Below are positions 49,487 through 59,849 of a stretch of 64,000 nt of DNA, piece by piece; the first letter of the stretch is position 1, and every line of letters starts with the position of its first letter. Under the pieces are notes generated by a model that worked only from the letters and a program-made list of their open reading frames with translations, had not been told where the DNA came from and searched no databases. This DNA comes from Heterocephalus glaber (lineage: Eukaryota > Chordata > Mammalia > Rodentia > Bathyergidae). The stretch lies in contig NW_004624795.1 of the NCBI RefSeq assembly GCF_000247695.1, forward strand, positions 8,173,694 to 8,237,693, written 5' to 3'. The translations under genes and the position numbers were made by a program.

Positions 49487-49968
49487 TTAAGACAGATTTT
49501 CGTCAAAAATGTTGAGACCTAGTGATCCAGAAGCAGGTCCTAGTGGGCTACAGACTCTCCCAAGGAGAGAAAGGACACAGAGAACCAGATTCCGGTTGTT
49601 CTTATGGAAGGGGAGTCTTCTTCCAAAAAATAACTACCTTCCATTTCATCCTCCCTTCCTGCAAACCAAAGAAGTCAACTTGAATAGTGAGTACAGTGTG
49701 AAATTGTTGTTTCTGGTAAACTAGGCACATTTTATAACTTTTTGGTGAATACATTAGGAAAATTATTGGAGTTTCTGGTAAATTACATACATTATACAAC
49801 TCCTTTTTATTATGAAAAGGTTAGTTAAGGGGTGTTTTGGGAAGTTTGGGTTGAATTATTTGTATTTGCATTATTTCTTATGGGGAAAATAGTCTTGACT
49901 TACAACCAACTTGAGTTACAACCAGCCTTTGCAAATGAATTGAGTTTTTAAGTCAAGGGTCCACGGTA

Positions 49969-50257
49969 AAAGAACACTTAAGGGTTGGTTGAGAGACAAT
50001 GTGTTCCTAACCCTAACTCTAGCCTTAACCCTACCCATAAACCTAAAGAAGACTCTAAATTCTCACTCTTAGCAAATGGCACATACTCTACCTCATATTC
50101 AATTTCAACAAATGTGCCTACTACTCCTGCTGGAAAACCAGAGCATGCAAATCCTCCCTGCTCTCAAACAAGAATAAAAATTATCCAGGTATTCTACACT
50201 TTTCAATTTCAGAATTATAAATATTTACCTACACACAATATTAGGAAAAAATAACTA
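49969..50257. other. Unique DNA with a short telomere-like stretch
   Basis: 50006-50036 reads CCTAACCCTAACTCTAGCC then TTAACCCTACCC, a degenerate run related to CCCTAA. No gene recognised; the 89-codon ORF at 49985-50254 has no known domain. Confidence 0.45.
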
Positions 50258-50325
50258 GGGCTGAGGATGTATCTCAGTGGTACAGTTGCCTAATCATGCA
50301 CAAGGCCCTGATTTAGAACTCAAGA
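50258..50325 (+). mobile_element. ID SINE, diverged, canonical-type head
   Basis: GGGCTGAGGATGTATCTCAG is followed by GTGGTACAGTTGCC, 'GCACAAGGCCCTGATTTAGAACTC' and an A/G-rich tail. Unlike most copies in the window, the head resembles the common ID sequence (GTGGTA-AG-G). The downstream purine microsatellite likely grew from its tail. Confidence 0.65.
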
Positions 50326-50478
50326 ACTGTAAACAAGGATAAATAGAGAGAGGAGGGAGGAGAGACTGAGAAACCGAAAGAAAGGAAATTATTGGAAAAA
50401 AAGAAAAGGGAAGGGAAGGGAAGGGAAGGGAAAAGAGAAGAGAAGAGGAGAGGAGAGGAGAGGAGAGGAGAGGAGAGA
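50326..50478 (+). repeat. Polypurine simple repeat ((GGGAA)n and (GGAGA)n)
   Basis: GGGAA pentamers occupy about 50407-50431 and GGAGA pentamers about 50446-50477, with A/G-only sequence before and between. Serine/leucine/phenylalanine-rich ORFs on the opposite strand derive from it. Confidence 0.93.
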
Positions 50479-51339
50479 AAATAATCATGGAGCATTTTCT
50501 GGAAAAATTGGTAGCTGTGCTGTTGGGGTCTCTGATGTAATACAATTGTATAGAAAAAAGGCAATCAAGGCAAGGCACAGAGGTTCAGGAGGAGGGCAAT
50601 GTGGCTGCAACATCCGCCACTCTATTGAACACCAGTGTTGACTCTGTTGATCAGTCTGGCTAAGGTGTTTCCTTCCCTTACCACCTCATGAGCATCCCTT
50701 CCAAAACTGTGTGCCCAGTGGAAGAGATGGCCTTCCTTCCTCAATAGGTTGTAGCCTCTTTCCCTGAGTGAATATGGAGTGATGCTCATGCCCTCTCCTC
50801 AGCAGGGAACCAGTAGGTGACCCTGCCCATTTGCAGGCACAGCCCAGCACTGCACCCCATCACAGACCTGCAGTCCCTTGATGGAAGATCACAACCTGAG
50901 ATGCTGCATGATTTCAGTCCATTTAACAGTACTACTTATCATAGAGTCCACCCCTTAGCACCATTTGACCAGGGAGTGGGTGCTGGAACCCTAGCAGACC
51001 AAAAGTGATGACAGGGTCTAACTATAGCCCTACCCAACTGGAGAGTCCAGTTAGCAGTATCAGCTATCTAGGATATACAGCCTGTGATGTAGCATGACCG
51101 GAGATGATTGAGGAGCCCAGGGAGCAACCCTAGCTGACCATAGAGATCAACCAGTGATCTGATTTGACTGCAATATCCAGGGAACAGCTCCCTTTAACAT
51201 TAAAGCACAGGCAGCAGTCCTACCCAACTAGAGGAGCAGACACCATACCCTGTCTGCTTGTGGACATTACCAACAGCCTATCCAGAACCCTTAGATAGCT
51301 ATACTAATCTTGAGAAAAAAATAAACAAGACTAGAGATA
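50479..51339. other. GC-richer unidentified region with vague internal repetition
   Basis: Motifs of the type 'AGCCCTACCCAACTGGAG', 'AACCCTAGCTGACCATAGAG' and 'AGTCCTACCCAACTAGAGG' recur at irregular spacing in 50820-51240. That could be a decayed 5' region of the adjoining plus-strand L1 or another retroelement. No gene frame. Confidence 0.35.
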
Positions 51340-52475
51340 TGACCTTACTTCAACACATACTACAAAGCTACAATAACCAGAACAGCAAGACACTGGCATA
51401 TAAACAGAAACACAGAACAATGGGACAAAATAGATGACCCCAAAATAAATGTATGCAGTTTGTTCAACTGATTTTTTGTCTTTACTGGTATTGAACCCAC
51501 TGAGCTAAACCCCACCCTTTATTTAGACAAGGAATTTCTAAGTCACTAAGTTGTTCAGCTAGGCACTGTCTTGCAGTTCACCTGCCTCAGCTTCTCATTG
51601 ATAAAAATGCCAAGAAAATACAGTGAGAAAAGGGCAGTCTCTTCAATGAATCATATTGGGAACACTGGAGATCCACACAAGGAAGAATAAAATTAGATCT
51701 TTAATCCACAACATGTATAAAAATCAATTCAAAATGTATTATATTAATGATTTAAATGTAATATGTGAAATTATAAAGCTACTAGAAGAAAACTTAGGAG
51801 AGAAGCTTCCAGACATTGATCTGGCCAATGACTTTTTTGATATGACTGTGAAAGTACAAGTAACATTAAGATTACATCAAATTAAAAAGTTTCTGCAATG
51901 CAACAGGAACAAACAACTGACTGAGGCAACAATGTCCAGATAGAAGAACATATTTTCAAATTATAAACCTGATAAAATACTAATATTTAAATATTTAAGG
52001 GACCCAAACCAATAGCAAAATGCCAAATAGCACATTTTAAAAACAAAGGACCTTAATTGATATTTCTGAAAAGAATATTCAAATGGCTAACATATTATAT
52101 GGAAAAAAATGCTCAATATCACCAATGAAAATAAACAAGGAGAATTTAACTCACACCTGTCTAAATGGTTCTTCTCAAAAAGACAGTGATATCAAGTGGC
52201 AACATCAATGTGGAGAGAAAAGAGCCCTTGTACACTATGTGGGGGGAATGTAAATTAATGCAGTCATTATGGAAAACAGTATGTAAATTCCTCCAAACTT
52301 TAAAAATAGAACTACTGTAGGGATTCAGCAATTGCACTTCTGAGAATATCTCCAGAGAATATGGAATCAGTATGTTAAGTGATTGCTGTACTGTCGTGTC
52401 CATTTGCAGCATTATTCACAGATGCAGAATCAATGTAAGTGTCATTCAACAGATAAATGTTAAGCAGTGAGTGCA
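51340..52475 (+). mobile_element. Old L1 (L1M-type), ORF2 C-terminal third, sense
   Basis: Follows the L1 ORF2 order: ACTACAAAGCTACAATAACC, AGACACTGGCATATAAACAG, 'CAATGGGACAAAATAGATGACC', then after a SINE insertion 'AAGAAAATACAGTGAGAAAAGGGCAGTCTCTTCAAT', AAGCTACTAGAAGAAAAC, GATTACATCAAATTAAAAAG, 'CCCTTGTACACTATGTGG' and 'TTTGCAGCATTATTCACAGATGC'. The 95-codon ORF at 51656-51943 (IKLLEENLGEKLPDIDLAND) is an ORF2 remnant. Multiple stops. Confidence 0.88.
51475..51600 (-). mobile_element. Composite B1 plus shortened ID SINE (B1-dID-like), antisense
   Basis: In sense (minus) orientation a B1-like part comes first (AGAAGCTGAGGCAGGTGAAC, GCCTAGCTGAACAACTTAG), then an ID-like part in which the A box region GTTTAGCTCAGTGG runs almost directly into GTTCAATACCAG, so the middle of the ID is missing. 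This B1-left, reduced-ID-right layout is that of the B1-dID family known from several non-murid rodent families. It is inserted in the L1 ORF2 remnant between AACTGATTTT and AAAAATGCC. The order is seen; the family name is inference. Confidence 0.6.
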
Positions 52476-53059
52476 GAAAGGCCACAGGTTATCTGTACTC
52501 TGTGACTAAAAAGGGACAAGGGTAGCTCAGAATTAACTTCTGTTGAGTTGAGTTCAAACTTCATATATCAGATGCAAGGTTTTATATCACTGCACAGTGT
52601 CAGGAATTAGAACTCTACCCCCTTAGCTGAGAGAATAGTATCTCCAAATGTCCACAGCATATATTCATGTTTGTAAATGGGATATGGAAAAGAAAGAGAA
52701 AAGCATTACTGGGACAAGATATTTTGTGGATAGTGATTCCATTAACATAAGACTTGAGATCTAGACTTACTGTTCCACAGGAGCCTGATCTTAAAAAAAA
52801 CAACAATTAGTGGATACAGCAATTAACAGAATAGTCCTTGAAATTATACCAGTTATATAACTTTAAGGAAATGAAATAAAGCAATTTTAGATCAAATTGT
52901 TTTTATTTCTTAGAGTCTTTATTTAGATTATCTGTACAAAATGTATAAAAACATCTACCACATACATAGTGCATGCATGATGTCACTGTCCTCTGCAGAA
53001 TGAAAATAGAAATCTCAAATTTATTTTTTAAAACAAAATATCTGCAGCAAGTATGATGA
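52476..53059. other. Unique AT-rich DNA
   Basis: Nothing recognised. Confidence 0.4.
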
Positions 53060-53220
53060 AATAGCCATAGCAAGGTGAAATTCATTGACTCTAAACTCAG
53101 GATGTCAAGGTTCAAATCCCAGCACGATATTTTCTAGCTGCTGTGTCACCTACTCAAACTGTATTTCAGTCTCCATATCTGGAATGTGAAATATTGATAA
53201 AGATAAAATGGATTAATATA
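53060..53220 (+). repeat. MIR SINE
   Basis: Tracks MIR from its tRNA-like part (B box AGGTTCAAATCCCAGC near 53107-53122), through 'TAGCTGCTGTGTCACCTACTC' and 'TTTCAGTCTCCATATCTGG', to 'AAAATGGATTAATATAAAG'. It is truncated or interrupted by the ID SINE that follows. Confidence 0.75.
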
Positions 53221-53345
53221 AAGAAAACACTTTAGGGCCAGGGATTTAGCTCAGTGGTTTCACTGCCTGCTGTGCAAGTGCAAGGACCCGAGTTTGATCC
53301 CTGGTACCCCCCTCAAAAAAAAAGAAAGAAAAAGAAAACACTTTA
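53221..53345 (+). mobile_element. ID SINE inserted at the end of a MIR
   Basis: Body 53235-53330 with TTTAGCTCAGTGG and CGAGTTTGATCC boxes, GGTACC, and an A-rich tail with GAAA units. Target duplication AAGAAAACACTTTA is at 53221-53234 and again ending at 53345. Confidence 0.93.
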
Positions 53346-54124
53346 ATACTTTCTGAAACATCACCAATAACTGTAAAGGGTTTGTTACTACCTTTTCATT
53401 TCATCAATATATTTTCTATTTCAGCTGATAGCTCAACATGTTTTCCTTTTGATACTGAAAGGGTAGAGAGATATAAAATAGTACCTCAGTCCTTGTGATG
53501 GCAGCATTAGGTAGAACATCCAGCTCCCCTGACAGCTCCCATTCTACTTCTGTAATGCACTATGGTAAGGTCACCTCATTTTCCAAGCCCACATTTAAAT
53601 TGTACAGCTAGAAACATGATTTACCATGAGACTTAATGCTGGAAACTGAGGTGAACGTGTAAAAATACACAATGTGTATTTTTACATGTGCACCTGGAGA
53701 TGGGTTGCTAGTGAATTCTTAATTTCCAGACCCAGGTGGGAGGGAGAGATGAAAAGAGGAACATGAAATAAAAGATTTGAGTACTTATCCACTTCTGATT
53801 TTTAAAAGGGGGTTTAGATGTCAGTGATAAATAAAAAAGGAAAGTGTTAATGCATTTGTTTACAAATGGCTAATTCAAGACTCTTGAATGGATTTAGACC
53901 ATGGAGGGGGGCTATCTGTGAGGATTAAATTAATACTGGCTAAATTGTCTAGATCTTCCACTCAAAATTCTCATAGTCTTTACAACTCTTGGTCCTTGGT
54001 TTCCCAACTCCTGCTTTGTCCTAGTACGACCTAATTTTTGGTTCAGTTCAATGTCATCATTATTCTTAAACCTTGAATCATAGGAGATTGCAGGTGACTC
54101 ACTAAAGTGAGTTAAACTGAAATC
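53346..54124. other. Unique DNA containing a 29-bp palindrome
   Basis: No gene recognised. A perfect inverted repeat lies at 53658-53686 (see separate entry). A 142-codon minus ORF at 53930-54358 runs into the MLT1 LTR and has no domain. Confidence 0.4.
53658..53686. repeat. Perfect palindrome, 14-bp arms, one-base centre
   Basis: TGTAAAAATACACA and TGTGTATTTTTACA are exact reverse complements around a single A. With one G-T mismatch the arms extend to 17 bp. Confidence 0.92.
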
Positions 54125-54522
54125 CTCCCAAAGGTATGTCCTCCAATGACTCATGAATGTGGTCTTTTTAGGAAAATGGTCTTTGCAAAAGTAAGTAAGT
54201 ATCTGTGTGTGAAATTTTTCTAGGTTAGTATGAACCTTAAATCTAATAACTGGTATTACATGGGAGAAGAGCAGAGAGAACGAATAGACAGTGTTATCTG
54301 TTGCGGAAACAGGAAAACCAAAGACCTCCAGCAAACATGGAAATCTGGCAGTGAGCATGGCATTGACTTTCTTGCCATGACCGTAGAGTCCTAGAAGAAA
54401 CTATCCAGGTTGACGTATTGATTTTGGATTTCTGGCTTCCAGAGGTGTAAGAGAATGAATTTCTATTGTTTTAAGCTATTAGTCCATGGTAACTTGTTAT
54501 GACATCCCTAGGAAACAAACAC
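54125..54522 (+). mobile_element. MLT1-type MaLR LTR, diverged
   Basis: The 5' part 'AAAGGTATGTCCTCCAATGACTCATGAATGTG' and 'GGAAAATGGTCTTTGCAAAAGTAAGTAAG' parallels the MLT1 start ('GATGTCCACATCCTAATCCC', 'GGCAAAGGGACTTTGCAGATG'). The 3' part 'TTTGGATTTCTGGCTTCCAGAGGTGTAAGAGAATGAATTTCTATTG' and 'TAACTTGTTATGACATCCCTAGG' parallels the MLT1 end. A central portion is missing or unrecognisable. Confidence 0.65.
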
Positions 54523-55394
54523 ATTGATCCTTGTGTTTCAATCAAATTCCTAGGAACATGAGAAAGAAGAAAGTTTCTCTGATGAGTTATAAAAAATATT
54601 CAGTTAACACACTTTCATATTAAGAAAATGCTTGTGTCATACTGGTTTTTAGACCCTCAAGGATATGAGGGTAGTCAAGAACACTTCTTAGGAAACATTT
54701 CTATGAAAACTGCATAATCCATTTCTTTAGGTCGTATAATTTTGCCATGAAAAAGTGAAGACAAGATAAAATTTAGAGGAAAGAAGGAGGAATTGAAGTG
54801 CATCTTCCCTTGCCTTCATCTGCTATGTCAACGTGAGACACATTTCAAGACTTGGAAAACCTTATTACAACTTTTCACTATTTCTTGTGGCTTTTCATTC
54901 ACAACAGCAAAAGTACAGCACAAGTGGAAACTGCCAATCTACCAAAAACCTAGACATATCTCCACTGTAACTATACTGTCCCTGAAAAATCATAATGTAC
55001 ACAAAACTGAGAAGTTAGTGCTAGAAGGAATAAGAACCTGTTGCATCTCAGAGAATTTGTTTTTTCCAACATGACTGCAAGGTGGAAGGAGAGTTACTCA
55101 CAAAATTTCCCTCTAAGACTTCCAGTGACAAAATTAAGGAAAATGGAATTTCATGTTGACTTCCATTGCTTCTCAAAATCTATCATTTGCATGATCACTT
55201 GAAAATATTCTTTCAGTGATTTAAAGCTGCAAAGGAACACACTGATGTAAGTTATTCTCTAAAGTTTGTCCAGGATAAGGCAGACTAGGAAGAACTACAA
55301 GCATTTCAGAAATATCATCCTTATTAGGGAAGAGCAGAATTCCCAAAACTACTCTCCCACAAGATTTGCTTTGGATGCCTGCTTAAAATTCATA
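54523..55394. other. Unique DNA
   Basis: No gene recognised; a 93-codon plus frame (54793-55074) shows no family features. Confidence 0.4.
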
Positions 55395-55495
55395 TTCCTA
55401 AACCTTAACTCCTGGTTTAGAGTATCAGAATTTGCATGTGGGGCTGGATTATCTGTGTTTTAAATAAGAAATAAAATCCTTAGACATGATCTGGT
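55395..55495 (+). repeat. MER5A-like fragment
   Basis: 'TTCATATTCCTAAACCTTAAC', 'TAGAGTATCAGAATTTGC' and 'GGGGCTGGATTATCTGTGTTTTAAATAAG' follow the MER5A middle ('CTACTGAATCAGAA', 'GGGGCCCAGCAATCTGTGTTTTAACAAG'). Confidence 0.5.
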
Positions 55496-55774
55496 GCAGC
55501 TGACCATGTGTGTCTCCCCCCGCCATGTTACTCCTTGAGTTATTGATTTAAATAACATAAGATACATTAGTGTATATTAATTAGCTTCAGTTTACATGTC
55601 AGTGCTTCAAAGCATCAGATTGTTTGTGATAAATAAGTAAAATGTTATATGTTAGTTAAAGAAAAATATGGCCTTCCCACATTAAGTAAGTAAGGCTAGA
55701 AAAAGGCTCAAAGCTATTAACCAAGGGTAATAACCAAGGGTAAGACCATGTACAGAGCCCAGGAGTCAATAGTT

Positions 55775-55905
55775 TGCAATGTTATCTCATTAATCTTCAC
55801 AGGATTTCTGTGAAAGTGAGCAATTGTATTTTAATTATAGAAACCAGAGAAAACAGACAGAGATCATGTAAATTATTGTAGCAGTGAAGTGTGTTAGTGC
55901 TAATG
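55775..55905 (-). repeat. MIR-like fragment
   Basis: 'GTTATCTCATTAATCTTCACAGGATTTCTGTG' and 'TATAGAAACCAGAGAAAACAGACAGAG' fit the antisense MIR body, weakly. A direct repeat TAACCAAGGGTAA lies just to the left (about 55717-55744). Confidence 0.4.
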
Positions 55906-55910
55906 TACAT

Positions 55911-56003
55911 TTTTTTTCTTTTTTTCTTAGTACCAGGGATCAAACTCAGGACTTTGTGCTTGCAAGACAGGTGCGGCACACCGGAGCTAAATCCCGGGCC
56001 CAA
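55911..56003 (-). mobile_element. ID SINE, antisense
   Basis: A T-rich reversed tail is followed by TAGTACCAGGGATCAAACTC (antisense 3' end and B box), TGCTTGCAAGACAGG and GGAGCTAAATCCCGGGCCC (antisense head). A possible short duplication GTACATTT / GTATACATTT flanks it. Confidence 0.88.
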
Positions 56004-57384
56004 GTATTGGTGCTGGTATACATTTTAAAGTCAGCCAAACTGCGAATCCTGCCATCTTTTTATAATGACCTCCAGCTTCATGGCCAAAGCAGATTTCTTA
56101 TGAATGAAAAATGTTAACAAAAGAAGAAGAAATTTATTTCTGTTCAGGATAATCTGTGGATGATGGTACAGTGCCCCCTACCAGGGGAATATTAAATTTA
56201 ATACTACTTAATTTTAATAACGAAACAGATATTGCATAAGATTGTATGGGTTTGCCAAAAGTTTGCACATTAAATGGTTTATTAGATTCTTTCAACAAAC
56301 CTTTGTGGTAAGAAGGGAAGAGCTTATCAACTACATGTATAGATCAAACCAAGATGACTCAGACTAAAAGGAGATATTTTCAAGATCACATTGACAGTGA
56401 CAGACTTTTAATTTCTTTTCACCTTCTACTTTCTACTACCCTAGAATGCATCCTAATTTTTCCTGAGGAAGCTATACCTTTCTTCATTGCTAAATCCCCA
56501 ACCAAATAGAAGATATGATGTTCAGAAGCCAAAATCATTTTAGGGGAGATTAAAAGCAAGGAGATTAAAAGCAAAGTTCAATGAGACCTTGAGGATGGAT
56601 TTCAGATCAAGATTTGAGCTGCAGTTTTGTCATTTATTAACTCTATGAAACAGCAAATGAATAAAGTTCAATTTCACTTCCACGTAAAATGGATACGAAA
56701 TTAACATTCTATGTATTAGTGATTTGTTGGAAGTATATGAATCAACCATTGTGGGGCCCTGAAATCACACAGTAGAGAGTTGAAGCATTTTCACTGCTCT
56801 CTCTGTGAATATAAAGGCACCCACAGATACGTGGAAGAGCCCAGTGAGCAAAGAGAGAAAAACTCCAGGAAACCAGCAGCTGCTTTCAAATAGAAGCTCT
56901 GGCAGACAGTGAGACATTTGCTGTTTTTCTTTCTTTGGGGATACAGAAGGGGTTTTACTCCAGGAAGGGAACTGTCTCCCTTTACAGGAAGTCCAAGGGT
57001 CAAAAGTATTCATGAAAGCCTGAAGAGATTCTTGTTGATTGTGCAGGGTTTGAGGAGACTTCAGTGACTGGGCTCTGGGACTGGCAGTGCCTTTTTCTTT
57101 GCTTTATAGTCTTGGCTCCACTGACCTGAAGAAAGAGCCAGGGGAAAGCTAAGATGGCCTTGCTGCTCAAAGCTGGTCTCCGCTTCTAGGCTAAAGAAGA
57201 AATTGATAAATGAGAACTTCAGCTTTCCTTGAAGTTGTTGTAGCTTGATTCACTAGGGTAAAGACGGTGGCCATGCTTTTGGGCTCCAGCTGTGACAAGG
57301 AGAACACATTAGACATTTGTATCAAATGACTTCGTCCCCTTAGGGCTTGTGCCTGGTGGTCAGATGACAGGAAAGGAAAATCGC
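56004..57384. other. Unique DNA
   Basis: No gene recognised. A tandem doublet of GAGATTAAAAGCAAG sits near 56547-56576. Minus-strand frames at 56765-57013 overlap in two frames and are not supported. Confidence 0.4.
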
Positions 57385-57620
57385 TAACCTCAGTTCAGTG
57401 CCTACAGTGGGCCAGAAATGGGCTTTTGATATTTTATTTTTTAACATCCACACCAGTCCTTTAAGAAAAGTATTTAACCCTGTTTTACAGAAGAGTAAAC
57501 TGAGACTCAAAGGATTTAAGTAAATTCCTTAAATATTTCCAAAGTATTACTATTGAATAGATGTCAAAACCCATATGTTGCTGCTCCAAAATAACTATTC
57601 TCACTATATCACACTGCCTA
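57385..57620 (-). repeat. MIR SINE, nearly complete
   Basis: The plus strand reads the antisense MIR in order: CAGTGCCTACAGTGGGCCAG, TTTTAACATCCACACCAG, 'AACCCTGTTTTACAGAAGAGTAAACTGAGACTCAAAGGATTTAAGTAA', a diverged B-box region, then 'ACTATTCTCACTATATCACACTGCC'. Confidence 0.8.
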
Positions 57621-59029
57621 AAATTTTGTTGCATTATGCGACTTTTAAAAAATTTTCATTTAATTGGAAGTTGAAATGTAATATTTTAGAGATAGAAAGA
57701 TATTTTTAATAGTGTATCTGGTCTGAAATGAAGTGCTGGGTTATCACTATTCTGCAAGGAGGATAATATTTTGCTAGCTTCTCTTCTGAATTCCAGTAAC
57801 TGAGATCTGTATAATCAATTAGCCTCTGAAAAATTGTACAAGGACAGTGAATAGGACTCTTCCTCACCTTTGCTCTTCCTCCTACCCCCTTGGGATTCAG
57901 AGCAATGCAACAAACTCAGCAAAGGCAGAGAAAGGGCAAACAAAGCCACTTGCCTTGACTGATCTTTATTCCCCCTACCAACTCTTTCTCTGCACTTTAC
58001 AATGTGCCACATCTGTAATTCCCTGCCACGTAAAAATTAGCTAAGACATAATGAACTGTAAGCACAAAAGAATAATCCTCACAGCACCCCGGTGCTATTA
58101 TGGTGGCAATGGCAGAATTTAGAAAAAGAAAAATTAGCATAGCTCTTCATGAGTTATCAGAAGCAAACTTCATGTCCTAGGCATACATCAGAGTTCTGGA
58201 TTTCAATTTTTAAATTGTTTGGAGCTTTACACCTCAGGATTTCAAAGTGGTGTGACCTGGAGCTTTGCATTTAGAATAATTCTAACAAATCAGATATAAT
58301 GAGGAATAATTAAAATTCTGTGGATGGGGATAAGTGTTTGCTCCCTTTATGAGTTGATGTGCATCCTAATTATGCTTTGGCTTTCTTGACATGTCACATG
58401 CTGGTCTTTGCTACCTTTCCTTCCACTTTATTTTTGACCTCTTCATTTTAAATGTGCTTGATATCCAAAAAAAGAAAAAAAAATCTGGGTTTATTTAACA
58501 TTGGGTTTAGTGCTTGCATGTCTTGTATTTAAGACATTAAAATCCAGAAATTAGATAGATGCCTGCCAGACAAAGCAATTACTTCTACCCATTACACTTC
58601 AAGACCAAATTATTTTACTCCTTGAAACAATTTCTCTTAATTATTTCATGCTTTGCACAGTACTATTAAATCCAAATAGTCACTTCTTTTGTTTTACTGA
58701 CAATGTATTGTTTAAACTATGGGTTGTTCACAGTCTTTTTAGCAATCTTACTCATTTTATTTCTTTTTTTTTCCTGCTTTCATGTGTAAATAGTGTAAGG
58801 GTCTTACTAAAATTAAAGATTTTTGTTTGATTCTTTACTGTTGCTTCAGTAGGTATATATGTATTAGTTTTTTATTTTACTAGCTATATCTACTGGACTC
58901 AAGAGTGAAAATGCCTTCTCTTTTCATCAGCAGTATTGTCTAATGTTTTAATCATTACATATATGTAGTTATTTAAAATCACTTAACATATTTAAAATTA
59001 AACAGGAGTAGAATATGAGTTCCTTGGTA
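57621..59029. other. Unique AT-rich DNA
   Basis: No gene recognised. Short frames at 57815-58044 occur on both strands and are unsupported. Confidence 0.4.
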
Positions 59030-59145
59030 ATACTGGAGCACATCTCAAGTGCCCAGGAGCCACATGTAGTCAGAGGCTACTCTTTGGAACTGCAGATACA
59101 GAGCAGCCTGGTCAGCCCTGCAGAAAGTCCAGTTGGACAGCACTG
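59030..59145. repeat. hAT-Charlie-type non-autonomous fragment
   Basis: 'GAGCACATCTCAAGTGCCCAGGAGCCACATGTAGTCAGAGGCTACT' and the end 'AGTTGGACAGCACTG' match a common old mammalian hAT repeat ('ATTTCAAGTGCTCAATAGCCACATGTGGCTAGTGGCTAC', 'TTGGACAGCACTG'). Exact family not named. The 61-codon ORF here is accidental. Confidence 0.5.
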
Positions 59146-59280
59146 TTCAAAGGATCCATTCCAAAGGATGAAGCAACTACTCCTTTGCGCAGACTTGTAA
59201 TGGAAAGTCACCAGAAATAAACACCAGAAAGCCCTTAAGCATTCTTGATATCAAACAGGCTTATTAGATGCTCATTTGTT

Positions 59281-59400
59281 AGACTATGGGATATGGAAAA
59301 TGAAAGGGTTCCGGCCCAAGTGTAAGCGACGTTCATGCCTGGAATTTCAATGACACTCGGCTTGTTTATTTGCATGACAGATCAAGAATTCAACTAGAAA
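59281..59400. other. Candidate conserved noncoding stretch
   Basis: Contains several CpGs close together (TTCCGGCC, AAGCGACGTT, ACACTCGGC) and an octamer-like ATTTGCAT at 59369-59376. It lies between repeats but shows no repeat signature. Conservation is only inferred. Confidence 0.25.
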
Positions 59401-59434
59401 AAGGCCAGGAAGACTTATTATTGTGAGTATGCTT

Positions 59435-59459
59435 TGTGTGTGTGTGTGTGTGTGTGTGT
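59435..59459 (+). repeat. (TG)n microsatellite
   Basis: About 12 TG units. Confidence 0.95.
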
Positions 59460-59817
59460 ATGAAAACTTCAAGGAGAGAGATGGATTTAGAATTCTCAGT
59501 TGTATACAAAATTTAAATTCATTGAGTTGGGGTCTCCAAAGTTGACCTCGTTAAGGAAGATAGTGTTATTGATAAAAATTGGGAGATGTGTTTAATTAGG
59601 ATTTATAAAATACTGTGCAAAAGGAATATACTTCTAGGATCCTTAAAGCAAAATATTGCTAAAGGAAGTAGAGATTCCTTCCCAAGAAGCTTTTGGCACA
59701 TAGACAGCTGACTGGCAGCACCTGTGACAGCATGATGAGCAATGGCATCTAAGGTGGAAACATAGGGTCCTTTGGAACAATGGTCAGCTGAGAGAAATTA
59801 TATTAGTCAGTGTAAGA

Positions 59818-59838
59818 GTGTGTGTGTGTGTGTGTGTG
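59818..59838 (+). repeat. (GT)n microsatellite
   Basis: About 10 GT units ahead of an ERVL-type LTR. Confidence 0.93.
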
Positions 59839-59849
59839 CATGCACGTGT

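Larger units (their letters stand above)
47511..49968 (+). mobile_element. Tigger (pogo-like) DNA transposon, near full length, inactive
   Basis: Terminal inverted repeats start TACAGTGGATCCTTGAGTTA at 47511 and end TCAAGGGTCCACGGTA at 49968, with the TA dinucleotide on both sides expected of Tc1/mariner-pogo insertions. Subterminal 'ATAACCAGCC' and 'ACAACCAGCC' blocks are also shared in inverted form. The total of about 2.45 kb includes two ID-related insertions (49196-49244 and 49390-49486). Size and ends match autonomous Tigger elements, which move by cut-and-paste. The coding region is broken. Confidence 0.9.

Noticed and set aside
50294..50578. Ser/Leu/Phe-rich minus ORFs
   Set aside because: Produced by the polypurine simple repeat on the other strand.
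51656..51943. 95-codon ORF as a real gene
   Set aside because: It is the readable remnant of L1 ORF2 in an old L1M copy.
53930..54358. 142-codon minus-strand ORF
   Set aside because: It overlaps the antisense of an MLT1-type LTR and has no known protein features.
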